From Actinoplanes solisilvae (GTDB lineage Bacteria; Actinomycetota; Actinomycetes; Mycobacteriales; Micromonosporaceae), in contig NZ_RJAC01000013.1 of the NCBI RefSeq assembly GCF_003999975.1, forward strand, positions 186,001-250,000: a stretch of 64,000 nucleotides of DNA. Direction: 5' to 3'. Below are positions 58,477-64,000 of this stretch, one piece after another. Numbering within the stretch: the first letter of the stretch is position 1; each line of letters opens with the position of its first letter. Under the pieces are notes generated by a model. It was given only the letters and a program-made list of their open reading frames with translations. It ran no database searches and had not been told where the DNA came from. A program made the translations under genes and the position numbers.

Positions 58477-59594
58477 TTCTCGGCCAGCCCGGTCGCGCCG
58501 GCCGCCGACGACGTCACCCACCGCAGTTGCGACAGTTGCAACTGAGCGTCGAACGGATCCCCGCTCGCGTGCAGCATCGTCGTCATCCACCACGAGAAGT
58601 GCGTGCATCGCCAGACACGGCGCAGAGCGTCGTCCGAATAGCTGTCGGCCAGGCGCGCATCCCCGTCCCGCAGCAACGCCACCAGCGCCCGGCTCAGCAA
58701 GGCCACGTCGGCGATGGCCAGGTTCAGTCCCTTCGCGCCGGTCGGCGGCACGATGTGCGCCGCGTCCCCGGCCAGGAACAACCGCCCGCTGCGCATGGGC
58801 GTCTGCACGTAACTGCGCATCGGCAACACGCTCTTGTCGGTGATCGGCCCCGGCGTCAGCTTCCACCCGTCCTGCCCGTGCCCGAGCCGCGTGGCCAGCG
58901 CGCTCCAGATCCGGTCATCCGACCAGTCGGCCACGTCCGTACCGTTCGGCACCTGCAGGTAGAGCCGGCTGACGGTGGGCGACCGCATCGAGTGCAGAGC
59001 GAACCCGTCGGGGTGCCACGCGTAGATCAGCTCGTCGGTCGAGGGCGCCACATCGACCAGGACCCCCAGCCATGAGTACGGATACACGCGCTCGAACTGC
59101 TGCTCCGGCGCGGCCGCCGCCCGAGACACCCCGAACGACCCGTCACATCCCGCGATGGCGTCCACGTCGAGCCGCTGCGACACCCCCGCGGAGTCCACGA
59201 AGGTCACCGCCGACTCGTGCAGCACCACGTCGCTGACCTCGTAGTGCACGACCGCCGTCGCCGCCGCCACGAGATCCTTCTGCACCTCGGTCTGCCCGTA
59301 GACCCACACGCTGCGCCCGGCCAGGTCGACGAAGTCGAGGTGGTGCCGCTCGCCGGGCATCTGCAGATAGATCCCGCGGTGCTCGTGCCCCTCCGCGCGC
59401 AGCCGGGAGCCCAGCCCCACCGATTCGAGCAGCTCGACGCTCGAGCTCTCCAGAATCCCGGCCCGGATGCGCGCGGCCACATATTCCTGGGACCTTGTCT
59501 CGAGCACGACCGCGTCGACGCCGCCGCGATGCAGCAGGTGGGCGAGGAGCAGTCCGGCCGGGCCGGCGCCGATGATGGCGACCTGGGTTCGCAT
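58449..59594 (-). CDS. pobA: 4-hydroxybenzoate 3-monooxygenase
   Basis: A 381-residue flavoprotein. IIGAGPAGL at residues 7-15 is the FAD Rossmann motif, and GDAAHIVPPTGAKGLNLAIADV the second FAD motif. RIRAGILE and SWWMTTMLH fit the PHBH family. It hydroxylates 4-hydroxybenzoate to protocatechuate with NADPH and O2, supplying substrate for PcaHG. Length matches. ATG 59594. It is co-directional with the IclR gene and opposite to the pca operon. Confidence 0.95.
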   Translation of the reverse strand: MRTQVAIIGAGPAGLLLAHLLHRGGVDAVVLETRSQEYVAARIRAGILESSSVELLESVGLGSRLRAEGHEHRGIYLQMPGERHHLDFVDLAGRSVWVYGQTEVQKDLVAAATAVVHYEVSDVVLHESAVTFVDSAGVSQRLDVDAIAGCDGSFGVSRAAAAPEQQFERVYPYSWLGVLVDVAPSTDELIYAWHPDGFALHSMRSPTVSRLYLQVPNGTDVADWSDDRIWSALATRLGHGQDGWKLTPGPITDKSVLPMRSYVQTPMRSGRLFLAGDAAHIVPPTGAKGLNLAIADVALLSRALVALLRDGDARLADSYSDDALRRVWRCTHFSWWMTTMLHASGDPFDAQLQLSQLRWVTSSAAGATGLAENYAGLPIGF

Positions 59595-59634
59595 AAGCCA
59601 CAGCCAACGTCAGCCGGGCCCGTGCGGCAAGAGC

Positions 59635-60375
59635 CTATTTCCATTCAGCAGAAGCCAGCGTACGACCGATCCCGCGCGCGGCGACCTTCAGAGCCGACAC
59701 GAGGCGGGCCTGTTCGCGGCGCAGATCCGGCACGACGATGCCGAGCGCGGCCACCACGTCGTCCCCGCCCCGCACCGGCACGGCCACCGAACACGCGCCC
59801 AGGCTCATCTCCTCGCCCGTGGTCGCGTACCCCTCGGCCCGCACCCGTACGAGCTGCGAGGCGAGCCGGGCCGGTTGGGTGATCGTGTAGGCCGTGACCC
59901 GGGTCAGCCGCGCGAACGCCTCGGCGCGAACGTCCTCAGGGGCGTACGCCAGAAGGACTTTGCCGACGCCGGTCGCGTGCAACGGAAGCCGCGTGCCGAT
60001 CTCGCTGACCACCGGCACCGACTCGTGCCCGGCCAGCCGGTCGACATAGAGCACCTCGCAGCCGTCGCGGACCGCGAGATGCACCGTGGCCAGCGTCGCG
60101 CCGTACAAATCGTGCAGGAACGGAGACGCCACCTGCCGCAGGCCCGACTGCATGGGGGAGAGGAGCCCGAGGTCCCACAGCCGGCGCCCGATCACGTATT
60201 CGCCCGACGGCAACCGCGACAGAGCGCCCCACCTGTGCAGCTCGCCGACCAGCCGGTGCGCCGTCGCCAGGGGCAGCCCGGCCCGGCGCGCGAGCGCGCT
60301 GAGGGTGAGGCGGCGGTGCTCGGGATCGAACGCGCCCAGCAGGTCGAGCGCCCGCGACGTCACGCTGGGAGCCAT
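59635..60375 (-). CDS. IclR-family regulator of the pob/pca genes
   Basis: A 246-residue IclR regulator: VTSRALDLLGAFDPEHRRLTLSALARRAGLPLATAHRLVGELHRWG is the winged helix, with VGKVLLAYAPEDV and the ARAEGYATTGEEMSLGACSVAVPVRG ligand part. Its place between pobA and pcaH argues for control by 4-hydroxybenzoate or protocatechuate, similar to PcaU/PobR. ATG 60375 with AGAGG upstream; a GTG two codons earlier is possible. Confidence 0.92.
   Translation of the reverse strand: MAPSVTSRALDLLGAFDPEHRRLTLSALARRAGLPLATAHRLVGELHRWGALSRLPSGEYVIGRRLWDLGLLSPMQSGLRQVASPFLHDLYGATLATVHLAVRDGCEVLYVDRLAGHESVPVVSEIGTRLPLHATGVGKVLLAYAPEDVRAEAFARLTRVTAYTITQPARLASQLVRVRAEGYATTGEEMSLGACSVAVPVRGGDDVVAALGIVVPDLRREQARLVSALKVAARGIGRTLASAEWK
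59638..59654. promoter_or_regulatory. Candidate IclR site near pobA
   Basis: TTTCCATTCAGCAGAAG, 13 of 17 identical to 60384-60400. It lies 44 bp upstream of the pobA start, inside the last codons of the IclR gene. Confidence 0.35.
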
Positions 60376-60383
60376 GACCACCT

Positions 60384-60400
60384 CTTCCGTTCAGTGGAAG
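60384..60400. promoter_or_regulatory. Candidate IclR site before pcaH
   Basis: CTTCCGTTCAGTGGAAG, CTTCC-N7-GGAAG, in the 69-bp gap between the IclR gene and pcaH. A similar site lies near pobA. Confidence 0.45.
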
Positions 60401-60444
60401 GCAAGTATCGTCTCGCCGCCCTCGACTGGTCTAGCGTCGCCAAC

Positions 60445-61170
60445 GTGACGACCCAGGCGGACATCAATCGCGAGATCGAGGAGTTGCGCGGGAGCGGCGG
60501 ACCGCAACCGCGCCTGGACTACCCGCCCTACCGCAGCAGCGTGCTGCGCCACCCGACCAGGGAGAAACACCTCGTCGACCCGGAGGGCGTCGAGCTGTGG
60601 GCCCCCTGCTTCGGCCACGCCGACGTCGGCGGCACCGAATCCGACCTGACCATCCAGCACGCGGGGGAGCCGCTCGGTGAACGCATCGTCGTCACCGGTC
60701 GCGTCGTCGACGGCGAGGGCCGGCCGGTGCGCAACCAGCTCGTCGAGATCTGGCAGGCGAACGCGTCGGGCCGCTACTGGCACCAGCGCGACCAGCATCC
60801 GGCGCCGCTCGACCCGAACTTCACCGGCGCCGGCCGCTGCCTGACCGACGGCGACGGCGTCTACACGTTCCAGACCATCAGGCCCGGCGCCTACCCGTGG
60901 CGCAACCACGTCAACGCGTGGCGGCCCGCGCACATCCACTTCTCGCTGTTCGGCACCGACTTCACCCAGCGCCTGGTCACCCAGATGTACTTTCCCGGCG
61001 ACCCGCTCTTCGACCAGGACCCGATCTATCAGTCGGTCACCGACCAGAAGGCCCGTGACCTGCTCGTCGCCGCCTACGACCATTCGCTGACGACGCCCGA
61101 ATACCGTCTCGGCTACCGCTGGGACATCGTGCTCAGCGGCACCCACCGCACGCCCCTGGAGGACTCGTGA
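60445..61170 (+). CDS. pcaH: Protocatechuate 3,4-dioxygenase beta chain
   Basis: A 241-residue subunit bearing the non-heme Fe(III) centre. Ligands Tyr111 (RYWHQ), Tyr150 (GAYPW), His163 and His165 (AHIHFS) keep the 39-, 13- and 2-residue spacings of characterised PcaH. It opens the ring of protocatechuate to 3-carboxy-cis,cis-muconate. GTG 60445 is the best start; no strong ribosome site. Overlaps pcaG (GTGA). Confidence 0.97.
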   Translation: MTTQADINREIEELRGSGGPQPRLDYPPYRSSVLRHPTREKHLVDPEGVELWAPCFGHADVGGTESDLTIQHAGEPLGERIVVTGRVVDGEGRPVRNQLVEIWQANASGRYWHQRDQHPAPLDPNFTGAGRCLTDGDGVYTFQTIRPGAYPWRNHVNAWRPAHIHFSLFGTDFTQRLVTQMYFPGDPLFDQDPIYQSVTDQKARDLLVAAYDHSLTTPEYRLGYRWDIVLSGTHRTPLEDS

Positions 61171-61691
61171 CTTCCGCGCCCGGTCAGACCGTCGGGCCGT
61201 TCTTCCACCTGGGCCTGCCGTTCGACGGCGGCAATCTTCTGGTTCCCCCGGGCCACCCCCAGGGCGTACGTCTCCACGGCCGCGTTTTCGACGGCGAGGG
61301 CAACGGGGTTCCCGACGCCCTCATCGAGATCTGGCAGACCGACCCGTCCGGCCGCGTTCCCCGTGAGACGGGTTCGATCCGCCGCGACGGTTACACGTTC
61401 ACCGGGTGGGGCCGCGCGCAGACCGACGACGGCGGGCACTACTGGTTCTCGACCCTGCTGCCCGGCAGCCCTTTCTTCGCGGTCACCGTCTTCGCCCGCG
61501 GGCTGACCGACCGCCTGTTCACCCGCGCGTACCTGCCCGATCCCGGACCCGACGCGTTGCTCGACGGGCTCGAACCGGCCCGCCGCGCTACGCTGATCAC
61601 CACCCGCGAGGAGCATGGTCTGCTCTTCGACATCCACCTGCAGGGCGAGGGTGAGACGGTGTTCCTGAGCTATCCCGGGCAGGCGCGATGA
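61167..61691 (+). CDS. pcaG: Protocatechuate 3,4-dioxygenase alpha chain
   Basis: A 174-residue subunit. The start GQTVGPFFHLGLPFDGGN, and IEIWQTDPSGRVPRETG, are typical of PcaG. It lacks iron ligands, as expected, and shapes the active site with PcaH. GTG 61167 overlaps the pcaH stop by 4 bp. Confidence 0.96.
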   Translation: MTSAPGQTVGPFFHLGLPFDGGNLLVPPGHPQGVRLHGRVFDGEGNGVPDALIEIWQTDPSGRVPRETGSIRRDGYTFTGWGRAQTDDGGHYWFSTLLPGSPFFAVTVFARGLTDRLFTRAYLPDPGPDALLDGLEPARRATLITTREEHGLLFDIHLQGEGETVFLSYPGQAR

Positions 61692-61701
61692 GCCGGCGCC
61701 T

Positions 61702-62835
61702 ATGAGCGACCTGCTCTGGCCCGGTGACGCCCGCAGCGGCGACCTCTTCACTGACGCGAGCGTGCTCTCGGCCCTGCTGCGGGTCGAGAGCGCCTGGGTC
61801 GACACCGACCTGTCCTCCCTGGCCGGCCCCGACGACCTGGGGTTTCTGTCGACCGCGGCCGAGCAGGGCGGCAACCCCGTCATCCCCCTGCTCGCCCTGC
61901 TGCGCGAACGGCTCGGCGAAGACCCCCTGGCCAAGACCCTGCACCGGGGCCTGACCAGTCAGGACGTGCTCGACACGGCGCTCGTGCTGTGCGCGCGTGA
62001 CGCGGCCGCCCGTCTCCGCGACGAGCTGGACGCGCAGGTCACGACCCTCGCCGCGCTGGCCGACCGGCACCGCCGCACCGACATGGCCGGCCGCACCCTC
62101 ACCCAGCACGCCGTTCCGATCACCTTCGGCCTCAAGGTCGCCGGCTGGCTTGAGGGAGTGCTCGACGCCCGCACGGTCCTGCACGCCGCCGCCGACCTCC
62201 CGGCCCAGTTCGGCGGGGCGGCCGGCAGCCTGGCCGCGCTGGTGGCCGCGGAGGGATCGACCGACCGGGTCACCGCGGCCGCCGCCCGGCTGGGCCTGCC
62301 TCTCCGGGAGCCGTGGCACACCAGCCGGGCGCCCTTCACCCGCTTCGGCGACGCCCTCGTGACCTGCACCGACGCGTGGGGCCGCATCGCCGCCGACGTC
62401 CTCGTGGGCGCGCGACCCGAGATCGGCGAGCTGCGCGAGGGCCGCGGCGGCGGATCGTCGGCCATGCCCAACAAGCAGAACCCGGTGCTTTCTGTCCTGC
62501 TGCGCCGCGCCGCCCTGGCCGGGCCCCCGCTCGCCGCGACCCTGCACACGGCGGCCGCGACAATGGTCGACGAACGTGCCGACGGCGCCTGGCACCTCGA
62601 GTGGCCTGCCCTGCGCACGCTCGCTCGGCGTACGGTCGCCGCCGCCTCGCAGGCCACCGAGCTGTTGCGGGGCCTGCGCGTCGACGAGGCACGGATGGCC
62701 GCCACGCTCGCCGCCGCCCGCCCGGGCATCGAGGCCGAGCAACGCGAGTACGAGACTCCCGGCGGGCCCTACCGCGGTGCCACCGACGAGATCATCGACG
62801 CCGCGGTGAAGCGGGCGGAGGAGAGGCCATGCTGA
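61702..62835 (+). CDS. pcaB: 3-carboxy-cis,cis-muconate cycloisomerase
   Basis: A 377-residue member of the fumarase/aspartase superfamily. GGSSAMPNKQNP is the signature loop, and LTSQDVLDTALVL and TLTQHAVPITFGLKVAGWL carry the other conserved residues. It converts carboxymuconate to gamma-carboxymuconolactone. ATG 61702 lies 10 bp after pcaG. Overlaps pcaL by 7 bp. Confidence 0.95.
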   Translation: MSDLLWPGDARSGDLFTDASVLSALLRVESAWVDTDLSSLAGPDDLGFLSTAAEQGGNPVIPLLALLRERLGEDPLAKTLHRGLTSQDVLDTALVLCARDAAARLRDELDAQVTTLAALADRHRRTDMAGRTLTQHAVPITFGLKVAGWLEGVLDARTVLHAAADLPAQFGGAAGSLAALVAAEGSTDRVTAAAARLGLPLREPWHTSRAPFTRFGDALVTCTDAWGRIAADVLVGARPEIGELREGRGGGSSAMPNKQNPVLSVLLRRAALAGPPLAATLHTAAATMVDERADGAWHLEWPALRTLARRTVAAASQATELLRGLRVDEARMAATLAAARPGIEAEQREYETPGGPYRGATDEIIDAAVKRAEERPC

Positions 62836-63971
62836 CCGCCACCACGATCGTCGACGCCCCCGACCGCCCGTTGCTGCTGCTCGGCCCGTCGCTGGGGACC
62901 TCGGCCGAGACGCTGTGGCGGCGCTGCGCCGAACGCCTCGAGGGCCGGCACCACGTGGTCGGCTGGGACCTTCCCGGCCACGGGGCGAGCAAACCCGCGC
63001 ACGGCGGCTTCGGCATCGCCGGTCTGGCCCGCGGCGTGCTCACCCTGGCCGACAAGCTGCGTCCGGGCCAGCCCTTCCGCTACGCGGGCGTCTCCGTCGG
63101 CGGCGCGGTCGGCCTGCAACTCCTGCTCGACGCGCCGGCCCGGGTCGAGTCGGCCGCCCTCATCTGCACCAGCGCCAAGATCGGCGAGAGCACCGGGTGG
63201 CGGCAACGAGCCGAGACCGTACGGGCCGACGGCACCCACGCCGTCGTCGGCGCGTCCCAGCAGCGGTGGTTCGCGGCCGGCTTCACCCAGCACGCGCCCG
63301 CCGTCGTGACCGCCCTGCTCGACGTGCTGCGCGGCGCCGACCCGGAGAGCTACGCGCTGGTCTGCGAGGCCCTGGCCGCGTTCGACGTGCGCGACCGCCT
63401 GGGCGAGATCACCGCACCGGTCCTCGCGATCGCCGGGGCCGACGACCTGCCGACACCGCCCGAGGGCCTGGCCCGCATCGCCGCCGGGGTTCGTAACGGC
63501 CGTCTGGTCGTACTGGAGAAGGTCGCTCACCTGGCCCCCGCCGAGCGGCCCGACGAGGTGGCGTCGCTGCTCGACGAGCACTTCGGCGGGCCGGCCACCC
63601 TCGACCGGGTGCGCGAGGCCGGCATGACCGTGCGGCGGCAGGTTCTCGGCGACGAGCACGTCGACCGGGCCATCGCCGCGACGACACCGTTCACCCGCGA
63701 TTTCCAAGAGCTGATCACCGCGTACGCCTGGGGGGAGATCTGGACCCGCCCCGGGCTGGACCGGCGCAGCCGTTCGATGATTACGCTGACGGCGCTGGTG
63801 GCGCTCGGCCACCACGAGGAACTGGCGATGCACGTGCGCGCCGCCCGCACCAACGGGCTCACCGACGACGAGATCAAGGAAGTTCTGTTGCAGACCGCGA
63901 TCTACTGCGGCGTGCCGGCCGCGAACACCGCCTTCCGCATCGCCCAGCGCGTGCTCGGCGAGACGTCGTGA
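62829..63971 (+). CDS. pcaL: 3-oxoadipate enol-lactonase / 4-carboxymuconolactone decarboxylase fusion
   Basis: A 380-residue fusion. The N-terminal enol-lactonase (alpha/beta hydrolase, about 1-250) has Ser89 in GVSVGG, the acid in IAGADDLPTP and the histidine in VAHLAPAERP. The C-terminal decarboxylase (about 260-380) has WTRPGLDRRSRSMITLTALVALGHHEELAMHVRAA. It performs two steps, carboxymuconolactone to 3-oxoadipate. The fused form is standard in actinobacteria. ATG 62829. Confidence 0.96.
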   Translation: MLTATTIVDAPDRPLLLLGPSLGTSAETLWRRCAERLEGRHHVVGWDLPGHGASKPAHGGFGIAGLARGVLTLADKLRPGQPFRYAGVSVGGAVGLQLLLDAPARVESAALICTSAKIGESTGWRQRAETVRADGTHAVVGASQQRWFAAGFTQHAPAVVTALLDVLRGADPESYALVCEALAAFDVRDRLGEITAPVLAIAGADDLPTPPEGLARIAAGVRNGRLVVLEKVAHLAPAERPDEVASLLDEHFGGPATLDRVREAGMTVRRQVLGDEHVDRAIAATTPFTRDFQELITAYAWGEIWTRPGLDRRSRSMITLTALVALGHHEELAMHVRAARTNGLTDDEIKEVLLQTAIYCGVPAANTAFRIAQRVLGETS

Positions 63972-64000
63972 CCGCCACGCTCACGACGGCCCTCGACGCC
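63968..64000 (+). CDS. Start of next pca-operon gene (partial)
   Basis: GTG 63968 overlaps the pcaL stop (GTGA) and reads V-T-A-T-L-T-T-A-L-D-A to the window end. Coupled to the operon but too short to name; a thiolase, CoA-transferase or transporter subunit is possible. Confidence 0.5.
   Translation, partial: MTATLTTALDA

Overview
This is a GC-rich actinobacterial chromosome segment. Gene content and style (many GTG/TTG starts, short intergenic gaps, SpoIIE/STAS and c-di-GMP signalling proteins, a secreted xylanase with a CebR-type operator, a beta-ketoadipate operon with fused PcaL) fit the Micromonosporaceae, probably an Actinoplanes-like soil or plant-litter organism. The genus is an inference; there is no rRNA or other marker gene in the window, and I saw no tRNA.

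Layout. 1-7 kb: N-terminus of an amino-acid permease, a STAS protein, an esterase/ATP-grasp pair, and a coupled DUF5990 - SNF2 helicase - SWIM zinc-finger set. 7-12 kb: a secreted Asp-rich/KPVK-repeat protein, a zinc-ribbon SDR protein, and a divergent LysR/EamA pair. 11.4-12.1 kb: first copy of a decayed tnpB 3' end. 12-20 kb: an SDR, a giant-tailed MMPL transporter, a membrane-anchored protein, an FKBP isomerase and YaaA, the last two meeting at a tandem repeat. 20-28 kb: STAS, CopC-CopD, Pgm, GGDEF-EAL, Gnd and a solo PemK/MazF-like toxin. 28-33 kb: SpoIIE-type phosphatase, a LacI-like binding domain fused to GGDEF, and a ricin-lectin protein. 33-37 kb: acyltransferase, erythromycin-esterase-like protein, ArsR/SRPBCC pair, DDN-like reductase. 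37.2-37.8 kb: second copy of the tnpB remnant. 38-45 kb: GlsB, a low-complexity HhH protein, a PstS operon, a hydrolase lacking its nucleophile, and a broken NACHT-type N-terminal module. 45-48 kb: a TauABC/SsuABC-like importer whose substrate-binding protein is reduced to 52 residues. 48-54 kb: IclR regulator, GH10 xylanase, CE1-type esterase, serine hydrolase, beta-propeller protein. 54-57.5 kb: a permease/TIGR03943 gene pair split by an apparently intact tnpB element. 57.5-64 kb: nucleoside hydrolase, pobA, an IclR regulator and pcaH-pcaG-pcaB-pcaL, feeding 4-hydroxybenzoate through protocatechuate to 3-oxoadipate.

The most distinctive features are three TnpB-derived loci. One is intact with matching hairpins at both ends, and its removal on paper restores an ATGA stop-start overlap between the two genes it separates. 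The other two are roughly 97% identical (by eye) 0.64-kb remnants that share inactivating lesions yet keep the 3' end and terminal hairpin where guide RNAs are encoded in this family. Other items of interest are tandem repeats that include gene stop codons at two junctions, a near-perfect 19-bp inverted repeat upstream of gnd, and several genes damaged in specific ways.

All assignments come from reading the sequence; no database searches were run.
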